Shown: piece by piece, positions 11,882 to 23,780 of the stretch
How positions within the stretch are numbered: position 1 is the stretch's first letter
How the letters are laid out: every line of letters starts with the position of its first letter
NCBI RefSeq assembly: GCF_029227915.1
Contig: NC_079883.1
Span: 20,274,001 to 20,338,000 of the forward strand
Length of the DNA stretch: 64,000 nt
DNA from: Hydractinia symbiolongicarpus
Lineage: Eukaryota > Cnidaria > Hydrozoa > Anthoathecata > Hydractiniidae
Reading direction: 5' to 3'
Position numbers and translations under genes: made by a program
Notes under the pieces: generated by a model
Databases searched by the model: none
Told to the model about the DNA's origin: nothing
Seen by the model: only the letters and a program-made list of their open reading frames with translations

Positions 11882-12698
11882 ACTCCTGCATGAAAAATTA
11901 CATCTTTGAACCCAGATCTCTCGACCAGGGGCCCCAAAATGGTAAAAGCTTTCTTCATGAATTGAAAGTTTCTGAGTTGCAAAAATATTTTTAAAAATAT
12001 GTCTGAATAATTAGTAAGCATTCGTTATGCAATCACTTAGGCTCCTCCATCCAAAGTCCGAAAAAATTTTCAAACAGTTCTAAAATTTGTGATTGGTGCG
12101 TAAATAGGTGGTAAGTAAGTAGGTTTTGTCTTCTTAGATTCTCCTTTGTTTCTATTTTTCCATTCTGTCGTGAACTACGAAACCACTAAATGTTGGTACA
12201 ACCTTGACGCTCCAGTTGACATCACGAAAGATCGAACATAGGGAATACATTCTATTGAACACTGAGATTTGTTCTTCGAAAAATGTAAATTTTGGCTCCA
12301 TCTCTTTCTTCATTGGGACTGTTGGAATAGCCGAAGGTAAAAATACCAGTGATCGTTTTCTGGTTTTGGTGCTCTGTGTTTAATGTAGAGACTGAAGTTA
12401 AAAATAAATATTATATAATACCTTAATAAAGAATTAGGAAGCTCGAAGAGACTGCGTGAAAGTAATGTTACAAGCTTTTTCTGCTGGAAAAAGATGTTAT
12501 AATTTATAAACATGCCGCAGTCTAGTGTCTAGTAATCACACTTTTTACATGAGAACGGAACTCAATGTGAGGAGTACGGAAGCTTATTAGTGCCATTTCG
12601 TTTCGTTTATTTACAAAACGCTTTAACGCAGAGGTCGAATATCGCGGCGCCAATTTAACTTAAATAAACAGGGCGATGGAGCGTGCCGTTAAAAAAAA

Positions 12699-12820
12699 CC
12701 ACTTAAAAAATATTAGGTGGTCGAAGAAATATTTTTTAATAAAAAAAAACACTTAAAAATATTAAGTGGTCGAGAGAATATTTTTTTTCTTCGAAAATCA
12801 CTTATAAAATATTAAGTGGT
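12699..12820. repeat. three successive short hairpins in a ~50-bp repeat
   Basis: Three inverted repeats lie in a row: 12699-12720, 12750-12768 and 12799-12818. Each pairs CACTTA(A) with TTAAGTG (TTAGGTG in the first copy), and each is followed by GGTCGA. They sit within the large inverted-repeat element. Confidence 0.75.
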
Positions 12821-13869
12821 CGAGGGAATGTTGAAAATAACCACTTTTAAAAAAATATAAAGAAGGAAAGGTTAAAAACACGTGTAAAACCATTTAAAAA
12901 TGCATATGAAGTGAGCATGCAAAAGTGGCATTGATACGCTTCCGTAGCCTGTCTTTCTGTCTTTTCGATTACTCAATGATGCAAGAAGTTAAGAAGAGAA
13001 GAATACATGTTAAACTAGGCTGCATTTGTGCAAATGAGTATCAAACTCATTTAATCTGATTACTTGAATCTTGTTTTTTTGGTGGTAACTATAAAATAAT
13101 TAATCACACGTGTCAAAGTATCTCATTTTGCATATGAAAAATTGCCGTAAACTTATTTTTATTTACTCGCCTGTGTCAGAAGCAGGACTTTCTGATAATT
13201 TTACAATGTCGGTTGAGTCAAAGATACTATGCTCAGTTTGTGTCTCTAACGACTGATTAGAATTATCAACCCACTAATTTGTAAGTGGTGTGTAATTGGA
13301 TGGTTCATGTATATCCATGCTTTTAAATGTCCTATTGCCTCCACTGTTTGGGATGTTTCGTTTTCGCAAACTAAATTGTAGTTTATGCAATGTCCTAGAT
13401 GTGATAAGATTTAAATTGGAGCTTTCAAACCAATAATGTTAGATAACCCAACGGGGGCGACCCTTCCCCTAGAACAGCAGCTATAAGGTCAGAACTATAT
13501 TATAATACTAATCGTTTCATAGAATCAGATAAACTTTGATCTTCTTGTTTCAAAAGGCTCGATAAGAAATATTAAGAGATTCTGAAAGAGATTCACATTG
13601 TTAACACCAGTTTTACATAGGTTATGGAGTTTAATCATGGAAACTGCATGTGGAAAATGTTATCATTAATGACCTTCGTGACAGCATCAAAATCGCGAGC
13701 AACATCAGCTGCAGCAGAAGGGACTTTCATCTCTTCTGGCAAGCAGCGAATATAATCAGTGTAGCAATCGCCATGTGTCCTTAATTCCTATTCCATAAGA
13801 TATTAAATACTCTTGTTAGATGTGTCTCTTGCGTCAAGCTACATTGTTCTGGTCTCGTCATTGAATTTA

Positions 13870-14200
13870 GGGGCCGTTTACACATAAAATTTCATCCTGG
13901 GATGAGTTTCGACCCGGGACGAGTTCGTTCCTGTCTCTAGTGAAAATCCTCACAATGTTTACACGTTTGAGTTCACCTCTGTCTTAAAGAAAATTTCATT
14001 ATAAATTTATACCAGTGAGTTCAACCATTATTCGATCATAATTTATGGTTCTTATGTTATTTTCCTCAGGTGCCATCTTTTTTGTGTTTCTCGTTTGACT
14101 TTTGTACTCACAAATTAAAAAAAATCACTTCGAATTATCAAACGTCCTGAAGTGAGGCCCACGTGTAAACACTTCATTCTGCCTGCGTGTAAACGTGGTC
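13870..14200. mobile_element. Harbinger-type MITE with TTA target duplication
   Basis: The left end GGGGCCGTTTACAC is matched in inverse at the right end GTGTAAACGTGGTC, and TTA flanks both sides (13867-13869 and 14201-14203). The 3-bp T-rich duplication and GGGGC-type terminus are typical of PIF/Harbinger. A related copy is at 38901-39260. Confidence 0.75.
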
Positions 14201-14203
14201 TTA

Positions 14204-15259
14204 ATTGCTGCCGACTTAAGTTTTAGTCCTGCACTTCTCATGTTTCAGAATAAATGTCAAAATTTGATGAAGATTGCTTTTGTCGTTTTGTTCTTAGAGC
14301 TGTTGGTGAGACATTCGTAACTTTACGTTTTTTAGAGGGACATAAAATCTTGGTGAATGTTTTTTAGCTCTCATGTATTTCTTGGATTAAACAATTTTAA
14401 AAATTTATTCCGGCTTGTGCTACATTGTGAATCGTTTCACACACCTTTCTCTTTTAACTGTCTATCTAGTTGATTTTCCAAGAGTGTCTTCTGTTTGCTA
14501 TAACGTCTGCTCCAGTTACTATAATGTTTCACACACTGCATTCCGTCACATCTGCACTTACAACTTTTCTTTCACCTCTAGAATATAGAAAAATAAATGA
14601 GTTACGAATGTTTACAGAGTTCCTTATTTGCGCGCGCATCCTGACAAGCAAAAAAGGACCTCATAAGACAAATTGACTCTTTACATTAATTTATAGATTT
14701 TTCGAAATATAAGATTAAATATGCATTGAAATTGTTTTTTCTCAACTATTATTTTCTCTGTTTAAGAGCAGACTTTACCAATTATAGCCTCAGTGTTTTT
14801 TTTGACTTAATATTTTCGATCTTCGCGGTCTCGTGTTTAAATTTTTGAGCTGTGCACATGCGTGTACATGTCCATTGTTGTCGATGCAAAATCAACACAT
14901 TACGTCACGCCGCAACTCATCTATATTCTACAAAATACATAGTTGTCCACACATTTGTATCGCATTCCGACGAGACTTGAAATAATCTAATGCATGGTTA
15001 AGTAAAAGCTTAGAAACATAACGACATAACGACAACTCAATTAACTTGGGTTTACTCACATAATCTATTGAAAACGAATTATAAAATCAAATCACTGCAC
15101 TTCATAGACCTAATTAATAATTTGTAGATCTGTGAATGTGAATCTGAAAGTAAACAAGTTTGCTTTCTGAATTTAGTGGTTTTAAGTCGTATCTTTTGTC
15201 CCCTTTACCCTAAAATCTAATACTTCACACAAACCTGGTTAACTCAACCATGTAAATAT
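14204..15259. other. interior of inverted-repeat element, no gene seen
   Basis: AT-rich interior of the 4.8-kb element. A 68-aa open frame at 14470-14676 shows no family features. Confidence 0.4.
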
Positions 15260-15652
15260 AAGTTTGGTTGTAAAACTTCGAACAAACTTGGTTAAATAAA
15301 TCTAGATATATTTTGGAAATTTCAATAGTATATCAGATTTTGTAAGAAAAGTATCTTTTGAAAGAGGCATTTACCTTTGTTCTTAACAAAATTTTGGCGT
15401 TTTCCTGACGTCAGCAAAGAAGTATTGAATTATTTTGCTAGAAAAGTGTCTTAAATTGAAGTATAGTGTATAATAAGTAAATTTGCAAAGTTTATGCATT
15501 TATACTTACTAAAGTTATTAACATATACCTGTAAGCGATATGTCTAAAATGTCACTGTTGTGTTACGCCAACGCGTAAGTAAACGCTTATATCTACCTTA
15601 TATCTAAGTCACCATTAAAAACAAAAGTGTTTCTTGACCCTGAGGGACACCT

Positions 15653-17526
15653 GTTATAGAAAGAGTATGTGGCGTTAATTACCCTCTCCGGTTGAGCGCC
15701 CCTCACTCTCAGCCTGGTCTAGCATACTATTTCATATTTCTTGTGAATTTGATTTCTTCTATTGAATTGTATTGCATCAAGGTGTGCTATTGTCAAGGTT
15801 ATCTTTCTTGTAGGCTGATTGACAGAATACCAGGTACTAAGAAGCGAAATTTTAAAAATGTTACAGACAATGGCGTTCATGTTCAAAATAAAGAAAGCAT
15901 AAACAAAGAGAATAAAACAGAGTAAGCAGGATAAATCAATAAAGAATGTGCGAAGAATTAGCGAGGCAAATCCTATATATTTGTGCGGAGAAGAATAAGT
16001 TATTAGTGTGGATTGAAGAGATGTTTAAAATCGTTTTATTTGTATATAAATTGTAATTTTCATTCTGTATATAGGTTATTTATCCTAAATTTCAAGCTAT
16101 TTTAAAGAAGCTGCGGACATTTTGCGGAATTAAACAAAGCGACGTTAAATCTGTTTATCACAGGAGGCGCAACGAGAAAAAATTCGAACAATTTATTTTG
16201 AGGTTCCACAAGCGGTTATAATTTTAGCGTGAGATGATATCATTTTGAGGAATCCAAAAAATATAATATAATTGGTGCGAATATATTTTATTTGTTTCTT
16301 TAAAGGAAGAGTAAGCAAGGATTTCACCTTTACGTTAAAGTTCTTATGTGGACTTAGGTTAGAATCTTATTTGGAGAGAGTTAATGGTCATTCTCAAACG
16401 AAAGAATGTCCGGCGTGCTTGAGATAAGAAAACTCTGATGGAGCTGAAGAAAGAGATGACATGTTCTGAGGTTCCAAATAAACAGTGGGGGACGCTAATT
16501 AATTTTTCTATTTTGTGTCTTGTTGAGTATTACAAAAGAAATGCCTCCTTAACAGCGGAAGACGTTCAGAAAAGAATTGTTTGGATAAAACGTAACGGTG
16601 CATGGGCGTGACAAGACTAACTTTTTATACCCTCACCCAGTATACGTTTGAACGATAAGTGTCAATATGAGCCGGAACGATTTGGTGGCTCAGTTCATGA
16701 TAAAAATCCAACTAAAGCGAAAAGGATGAAATCTATTTCATGTTTAAATGCAAATCTTATAATACCCTAAATTGATTGAGCAAGTTGACACCGTCCACCT
16801 ACATATTAGGAGTCTTCAAATTAGCACTGCAATCGCGCCTTAAGCTCATTGAGATTCTCGCTTAAGAAAAAAATTTGAGAGACTTACTGCCTACCAGTAC
16901 TTAAAACCTTTTAATATACAGGGTGTACCCATAAATTTTGCAATTTCTTAATCCTATCATCCTTTTGTTGATATACGATGTTTTTTCTCTCTATTGCAGT
17001 TTACTGAGTTCGTGCATCCATTCTCAAAGTTAATTGGCAGTAAGAAAGAAAACATTAAACGGCGAATCAATACGCGTTTTTGCATGCTAGAGAGCCGGTA
17101 AAACATCAATTCTCTTTGCATACTGCCTTATCAGGCAACAAAATGTCAGATAAAAAGTGACGATATTCTTTTAAGCGGTGGGAGGATTGATGTAGGGGTA
17201 CAAATCTCTCTTCGGCAAAAAAACTTTCCCATGAATTATGTACTTTATCTGTAAAAATAGTCGGTAAAACTTAAACGGATATAAATTTTTAGGCGACTCT
17301 AGGCCATACTGTTTGATAAACAAAACGTTTCTAATTATGCGAATACCTACGCTTGTGCGCAACATTAAAACAAGGTGGACTTAATGTTTAGGCTCAACAT
17401 ATTCGACTTATCCTACACTTTGTATATGCTAAGGCTATAAAATACACCGTAAGTTTAAACAGACCGATTTTATAAGATAAAAAAACTTTAAAGATATTAT
17501 TTCGGTTTGTCTGTTCAGTATTCATA
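15653..17526. other. intergenic DNA, no gene seen
   Basis: Nothing recognisable is encoded on either strand. The stretch directly precedes the Penelope remnant, yet I see no reverse-transcriptase motifs here, so that element is 5'-truncated. Confidence 0.4.
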
Positions 17527-17578
17527 TTACTGTGGAAAGTTTATCATTTCCTGAACATGATAGTTTAGTAAGCGACGA

Positions 17579-18070
17579 CAACAAGGGACATCAGAGGAAT
17601 TTATCGCATCAGCATTCCTACCCTTTGTACCAGGTACTAGCGAGATCCTTCGTCGAGTTTTAAGGCAACACAAGATCAAATGCATTCTTAACTCTAAAGA
17701 CACCCTAAGAAGCACTTTGTCTAAACCAAAAGACAGAATAAACCTGGAAGAAAAATGCAATGTTGTTTACGAAATCCCGTGTAAAGATTGTGAAGCAGTG
17801 TATATAGGTGAAAGAAAAATAAAGTTTAAGCAACGAGTACAAGAACATATGCGCGCAGTGAGAAACGGAGATGTGAAGAAAAACGCGGACCACAGCTGGA
17901 GCAGAAGTCATCAGTTTAATTGGGATGACAAGAAAATCATTGACAGAGAATCCAGAACAACGGCCAGGAAGATTAAAGAAACCATCAACAGTGTAGCATG
18001 TAACAAACACATAAACAGTATCTCGTATCAACTTCCTGAGATTTGGTTACCAGCCCTACAGAAGAAGTAG
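17579..18070 (+). pseudogene. Penelope-like GIY-YIG endonuclease domain (5'-truncated)
   Basis: The frame is open from the element edge to TAG at 18068-18070. It begins with a region containing SAFLPFVPGTSEILRRVLR, typical of the linker after the Penelope RT. It continues with KDRI, then VVYEIPCKDCEAVYIGE, which holds the CxxC-type pair and the YIG half of GIY-YIG, then R-x-x-EH, the conserved Arg and Glu-His region of the nuclease. These domains nick target DNA for target-primed reverse transcription. With no RT upstream the copy cannot be autonomous, although the surviving 160 or so codons are intact. Confidence 0.75.
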
Positions 18071-18181
18071 TTACCTACATCTAGGTCCGAAAATGTTAAT
18101 TACCGTAATTAACTGTAATTATTAGCTCGTTTCTGATTGGTTAATTTTTATGAATTTCGATCCTCTGCAATTATATAAATA

Positions 18182-18356
18182 CTAGTCGTTGCCCGTGGAA
18201 AAATTCACGGGTTCGCCCGTCCTTTATACTTACCCGTCGCAACAAAGTGGATAAAAATATATCACATTTGATATTCGTGTTTCCGTAACATCATTTTCTA
18301 ACTCAGCGGGGTCCGCGCAGAGACAGACAGACGGAATACGGCCATTATTATAGAGA
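18182..18356 (-). mobile_element. short Helitron-type element (175 bp)
   Basis: On the minus strand it starts TCTCTATAATAATGG (18356) and ends with the hairpin CCCGTGAA...TTCCACGGG, then CTAG (18182-18185). It interrupts the 3' part of the Penelope remnant, so it inserted later. Confidence 0.6.
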
Positions 18357-18381
18357 CATGCTCAACATAATTTTACTTTGC

Positions 18382-18413
18382 CCGATGATGGGAGAAGGAT
18401 CTCCCGGAACGTC
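18382..18413 (+). ncRNA. degenerate hammerhead-ribozyme-like motif
   Basis: CCGATGA is followed by a perfect 5-bp stem (GGGAG/CTCCC, loop AAGGAT), then GGAAC and GTC. This mirrors the hammerhead core order CUGAUGA, stem II, GAAA, GUC, with one core change (U to C in CUGAUGA) and one in GAAA. Hammerhead motifs are known in the terminal repeats of Penelope-like elements. The copy is probably inactive. Confidence 0.45.
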
Positions 18414-18620
18414 GCCTACTAAACTATCATGTTCAAGAAATGATAAACTTTCCACAGTAATAAAAAAACTTACCGTGTAAACAGGAAAGATGTATAACTT
18501 TTTTCGGTTTTATAAGTTTTTTTAAAAGTTGGTCATATTCAATTTTTGCTGAGACTTTTCCATTAGACGATTAGCGAAGCGTCGCGTCTCAAAAATCAAT
18601 ATGATATTTTTAATACTATA

Positions 18621-21502
18621 CTAGTCTATAAAGCCCGTGGAGAAATCCAATTAGACAAAAGGTCAATAAAAAGAAAGTTGTTTTAGATGTTTTGCTGACG
18701 TCAGCAGTGCAGTGCAGATATAAAAATTCGCGAAATTTGTTGATTCTTTGTCTGTAATGTGTAGAGGTTGAAATGCTGGTTAAAATAATAAACAGGATCA
18801 TATGTTCTCGACGAACGCCTAAGGAGATATCAGGGATTAAACATTTTGCTGACGTCAGCAAAGACCGGTCAAAACCTTAAAAAAATTTTTTAGAAATTTT
18901 TTTACCTGTTGCCTTCATCGTATAGATCTTGAAACGCTGATCAAGAAAATGTATAGGATCATGCATCTTTGACAAATGGTTGCAAAGATATTAGGGTTTG
19001 AAGGCTTTTTGATGACGTCATCAACCCGCCTATTCCGAAACGGATTTGGGGACCCAGGTTTGGGAAAATTACCCAAATTGGTCCTAGGTGGTCCCTAGTT
19101 ATCCACACGGTGAAAAATCGTTGACGTCACCACCTCGTTTCCAAGTTATTTAGCCTCAAAGTTTTAAGTGCACTATAATGGTTTCATTAATTTAATATAG
19201 AATACTAGGGCAAAAGAACAATGGAAAAATAGGTAGCTTTAGATGTTTTGTTGACGTCAGCAGTGAAGAAATTTATTTTATTCTTTTATTGCAATGTGTA
19301 GAGGTTGAAACGCTGATCAAAATAACGTATAGGATGATATGTTTTCGAGGAACGCAAAAGGAGATATAAGGGTTAAAAAATTTTGCTGACGCCAGCAATG
19401 GCCTTTCAAAACCTAAAATTTTTTTTGGAGATTTCTATACCTTTTGCCTTCATCGCATAGATCTTGAAACTCTGATCAGGAAAATGTATAGGATCATGTA
19501 CTTTTGATAAACGGTTGCAGAGATATTAGGGTTTGACGGTTTGTTGATGACGTCATCAACCCGTCCATTCCGAAACGGATTCGGGGACCCAGGTTTGGGA
19601 AAATTACCCAAATTGGTCCTAGGTGGTCCCTAGTTATCCACACGGTGAAAAATTGTTGACGTCACCACCTCGTTTCCAAGGTATTTAGCCTCAAAGTTTT
19701 AAGTGCACTGTAATGGCTTCATTAATTTAATATAGAATACTAGGGCAAAAGAACAATGGAAAAATAGGTAGCTTTAGATGTTTTGTTGACGTCAGCAGTG
19801 AAGAAATTTATTTTATTCTTTTATTGCAATGTGTAGAGGTTGAAACGCTGATCAAAATAACGTATAGGATGATATGTTTTCGAGGAACGCAAAAGGAGAT
19901 ATAAGGGTTAAAAAATTTTGCTGACGCCAGCAATGGCCTTTCAAAACCTAAAATTTTTTTTTGGAGATTTCTATACCTTTTGCCTTCATCGCATAGATCT
20001 TGAAACTCTGATCAGGAAAATGTATAGGATCATGTACTTTTGATAAACGGTTGCAGAGATATTAGGGTTTGACGGTTTGTTGATGACGTCATCAACCCGT
20101 CCATTCCGAAACGGATTCGGGGACCCAGGTTTGGGAAAATTACCCAAATTGGTCCTAGGTGGTCCCTAGTTATCCACACGGTGAAAAATTGTTGACGTCA
20201 CCACCTCGTTTCCAAGGTATTTAGCCTCAAAGTTTTAAGTGCACTGTAATGGCTTCATTAATTTAATATAGAATACTAGGGCAAAAGAACAATGGAAAAA
20301 TAGGTAGCTTTAGATGTTTTGTTGACGTCAGCAGTGAAGAAATTTATTTTATTCTTTTATTGCAATGTGTAGAGGTTGAAACGCTGATCAAAATAACGTA
20401 TAGGATGATATGTTTTCGAGGAACGCAAAAGGAGATATAAGGGTTAAAAAATTTTGCTGACGCCAGCAATGGCCTTTCAAAACCTAAAATTTTTTTTTGG
20501 AGATTTCTATACCTTTTGCCTTCATCGCATAGATCTTGAAACTCTGATCAGGAAAATGTATAGGATCATGCATCTTTGACAAATGGTTGCAGAGATATTA
20601 GGGTTTGAAGGCTTTTTGATGACGTCATCAACCCGCCCATTCCGAAACGGATTTGGGGACCCAGGTTTGGGAAAATTACCCAAATTGGTCCTAGGTGGTC
20701 CCTAGTTATCCACACGGTGAAAAATCATTGACGTCACCACCTCGTTTCCAAGTTATTTAGCCTCAAAGTTTTAAGTGCACTGTAATGGCTTCATTAATTT
20801 AATATAGAATACTAGGGCAGAAGAACAATGGAAAAATAGGTAGCTTTAGATGTTTTGTTGACGTCAGCAGTGAAGAAATTTATTTTATTCTTTTATTGCA
20901 ATGTGTAGAGGTTGAAACGCTGATCAAAATAACGTATAGGATGATATGTTTTCGAGGAACGCAAAAGGAGATATAAGGGTTAAAAAATTTTGCTGACGCC
21001 AGCAATGGCCTTTCAAAACCTAAAATTTTTTTTGGAGATTTCTATACCTTTTGCCTTCATCGCATAGATCTTGAAACTCTGATCAGGAAAATGTATAGGA
21101 TCATGTACTTTTGATAAACGGTTGCAGAGATATTAGGGTTTGAAGGTGTGTTGATGACGTCATCAACCCGTCCATTCCGAAACGGATTCGGGGACCCAGG
21201 TTTGGGAAAATTACCCAAATTGGTCCTAGTTGGTCCCTAGTTACGCTTGCGGTGAAGAATCTTTGACGTCATCACCTCGTTTTCAAATTATTTGGCCTCA
21301 AAATTTTAGGTGCACTGTAATGGTTTCATTAATTTAATATAGGATATTGACGTTAAAGTAGTGTTATTTTCGTCGCGTCGTAACGTCAGAAAATTTAACG
21401 TATTAGACATGCATTTTTCGGCAACATCAAAGGAAAATGAAGACATCAACTTTGCCTGTCACAGACACACAGACAGACACACCTAGCGTATTATTATAGA
21501 GA
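18621..21502 (-). mobile_element. Helitron-type element with internal tandem expansion
   Basis: Read on the minus strand, it has the 5' terminus TCTCTATAATAATACG at 21502 and 3' CTAG at 18621-18624 after a CCACGGGC hairpin. Normal units are about 740 bp. This one is 2.9 kb because its middle part is repeated four extra times. Each unit carries TGACGTCA palindromes (in GTTGACGTCA and GATGACGTCATC contexts). It encodes no helicase, so it is non-autonomous. Confidence 0.75.
19201..21342. repeat. four tandem copies of a 535-536-bp unit
   Basis: Copies begin at 19201, 19736, 20272 and 20808 with AATACTAGGGCAAAAG or a one-base variant, and the last ends at about 21342. They are almost identical, with the second and third differing at very few sites, which points to recent unequal exchange. 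The unit corresponds to the interior of a Helitron without its two ends. Confidence 0.9.
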
Positions 21503-22231
21503 CTAGTCGATAAGGCCCGTGGAAAAAGCCACTTAGGCAGAAGGACAATGGAAAAGTAGGTTGTTTTAGATTTTTTGCTGACGTCAGCAGTGCAATTACA
21601 AAAATATTTGGCGAAATTTAGTTTATTCGTTGCCTGTGCTATGCAGATGTTAAAACGCTGACCAAGAAAATGTATATGATTATATCTTTTTAATAAGCAG
21701 TTAATGAGACATAAGGGTTTTAACATTTTGCTGATGTCAGCAATGGCAAGTCAAACCCCCCAAATTTTTTTTTTAGAAATTTGTATACCTGCTGCCTTCA
21801 TTGTATAGGTCTTGAAACGCTTATCAAGAAAATGTATAGGATCGCGTATTTTTGACAAACGGTTGCAGAGATATTAGGATTTGAAGGTTTTTTGATGACG
21901 TCATCAACCCGTCCATTCCGAAACGGATTCGGGGACCCAGGTTTGGGAAAATTACCCAAATTGGTCTTAGGTGGTCCCTAGTTACCCACGCGGTGAAAAA
22001 TCATTGACGTCACCACCTCGTTTCCAAGTTATTTGCCCTTAAAGTTTTAGATGCACTGTAATGGCTTCATTATTTTAATATAAGATATTGACGTTAAAGT
22101 AGTATTATTGACGTCGCGCTGTAACGTCAGAAAATTTGACGTAATAGACATGTATTTTTCGGCAACATCAAAGAAAAATGAACACACTTTCCCTGTCACA
22201 GACACACGGAACTGGCGTATTATTATATAGA
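21503..22231 (-). mobile_element. complete Helitron-type unit (729 bp)
   Basis: On the minus strand it runs from TCTATATAATAATACG (22231) to CTAG (21503). A T at 22232 provides the expected A on the 5' flank, and its 3' end abuts the 5' end of the previous unit without spacer. Confidence 0.8.
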
Positions 22232-22393
22232 TTGACGTTAAAGTAGTGTGAATGACGTCGCGCCGTAACGTCCTAAAATTTAACATTTAAGACATAATTT
22301 TTTCGGCGACTTTAAAGAAAATTTCGGCGACATCAAAGGAAAATGAGGATATCCACTATGACCGTCACATACACTTCGTATTATTATATAAGA
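22232..22393 (-). mobile_element. Helitron 5' stub
   Basis: Only the first ~160 bp of the unit remain, with 5' terminus TCTTATATAATAATACG at 22393. A similar stub occurs at 44089-44241, so truncation at this point happened in both arrays. Confidence 0.65.
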
Positions 22394-22583
22394 AGAAGTG
22401 CTGTTTTTATTAGACGTATGTATGTGCGCTATATGATGATAAGTTTCGTCAATGTTCTCCTCCATGGATACTATTGTCAGAAAACACATGTTTGAGTACC
22501 ACAAGAAAAATAAATCGGGAGAGCTCCGATGATTGAAGATTTTTCTGTTTGATTTCTTTTTGTGAATCATATAGAGCAATAAA

Positions 22584-23116
22584 ATGGCAAGTCAAGAAAG
22601 TAAAAAGAAAAGCGGAAAGCGTCTGAATTTAATTAGACAGATGATGAAATTCAGCTTCTTCTTGAAGTATGCTTCGATTTCAAAGCAGAAAGTGACTATT
22701 AAGGAGTAAACTGGAGAATCAAAACAAGCGAAGTATGGACTGATAAAGTCAAGGTTTGGCGAACAATATCCTGAAGTTGAAGATGAAAAGTTCCCTCGTA
22801 GTAACTTATTAGATCATCTTTAAAAGAAAAAATACAGGAAGATGAACCAATGCAACACGATTTACAAAATGAAGAAAAAGATGACAAAAAGAGCAGTATT
22901 TAATCAAATGGTGACGAAAATCCAGAATGACAATTTCTCAAAGAACAAACAACAAACCGTCGTAAAGAGAGAGAAGATGGACTCAACAACAGACGTGACA
23001 AAATGTTATCAAGTAAATTAAGCATGGATACGCAGCTGATAAATATTTCAAAAGAGGAGTTGTCCCTAAGAAAACTTGTGGAGCAGCTAGAAAAATCTGA
23101 AGATCATTTTAATTAA
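22584..23116 (+). pseudogene. Harbinger accessory Myb/SANT-like protein, broken
   Basis: Harbinger elements usually carry a DNA-binding Myb/SANT-like protein beside the transposase. Here + strand frames contain WTDDEIQLLLEV-like sequence in one frame, then FGEQYPEVEDEKFP in another, then a charged coiled-coil tail (NRRDKMLSSKLSMDTQL, then ISKEELSLRKLVEQLEKSE). Frameshifts and stops separate them, so no intact protein is made. It faces the transposase fragment at 23358-23780 tail-to-tail, which is the usual arrangement. Confidence 0.55.
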
Positions 23117-23357
23117 TCTATGGAAAACATTAGTTGTAGTATTCAACAAACGGTTGGTATACTAGCTCACCTTGTTCACCAACAGCCAAACCCTATCACT
23201 AACAATATCGACCCCCCCTTTTAACCAACCCAGCTTCAATCATCAGTCAGTTCCGCAGTTTGGAGGGCCTACCCAGAGAAACACCCAAAACGAAAATCAA
23301 GAGAGTGAAGACAACAAACGCCATTTTACTTTACAAGTTGTATTTTATGTTGAATAC

Positions 23358-23780
23358 TTATTCAAAACAATTAACAAAGATATTTCTGATTCTTTTACCA
23401 CCATCCTCGTTATTATTGATTTGATACCCCATGTCTGTTGAAGGCTGAAATTCAGCATCGTAGTTTTGAGCAACTAGCACATCATTTGGATTAACTACCT
23501 CTTGTCTAATTTCACAAAAGTTATGTAAAATAAAACACGAATGGATTACAGCAGGAAGTTCTTTAAGATTTATGTTCATTTCTCGTGTTAAACAGCCAAA
23601 CCGAGATTATAATCGTCCAAATGCGCACTTGATAACCATTCTTGCTGAGCATACACGTTGACCAAAAAAACGTTCGCTAGAGTTCTTCCCCCTTTTGAAA
23701 ATTCCTTCATCAAAAATGGTAGTAAAGGATAAGCTAACGACTTTTAAACGACTTTTGAAACAATGGCCTTTTCTAAAGCA
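23358..23780 (-). pseudogene. PIF/Harbinger DDE transposase C-terminal fragment
   Basis: Minus-strand frames show YPLLPFLMKEFSKGG, then (frameshift) ERFFGQRVCSARMVIKCAFGRL, a stop, then REMNINLKELPAVIHSCFILHNFCE. These are the last blocks of the HARBI1-like DDE_Tnp_4 nuclease, including the Glu-containing ARMVIE-type helix, which here reads K in place of E. The N-terminal half is missing. Frameshifts, a stop and the changed catalytic residue mark it as dead. Confidence 0.8.

Larger units (their letters stand above)
10857..15652. mobile_element. 4.8-kb element bounded by ~400-bp inverted repeats
   Basis: Left arm 10857-11261 and right arm 15260-15652 are inverted copies. Matching blocks include AGGTGTCCCTGAGGGTCAAG at the outer edge and AAATATATCTAGATTTATTT near the inner edge. 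About 4 kb lies between them. No recognisable transposase is encoded, no clear target duplication flanks it, and a Harbinger MITE sits inside. It is best described as a foldback-like or long-TIR non-autonomous DNA transposon. Two independent insertions in opposite orientation are the alternative. Confidence 0.65.
17527..18460 (+). mobile_element. Penelope-like retroelement remnant with inverted flanking repeats
   Basis: A GIY-YIG endonuclease reading frame is enclosed by a 51-bp inverted repeat (17527-17577 and 18410-18460, four or so mismatches). The repeats contain TTTATCATTTC and ACTATCATGTTC in opposite sense. The 3' non-coding part is interrupted by a 175-bp Helitron. The RT domain that should precede the endonuclease is missing. 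Confidence 0.75.
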
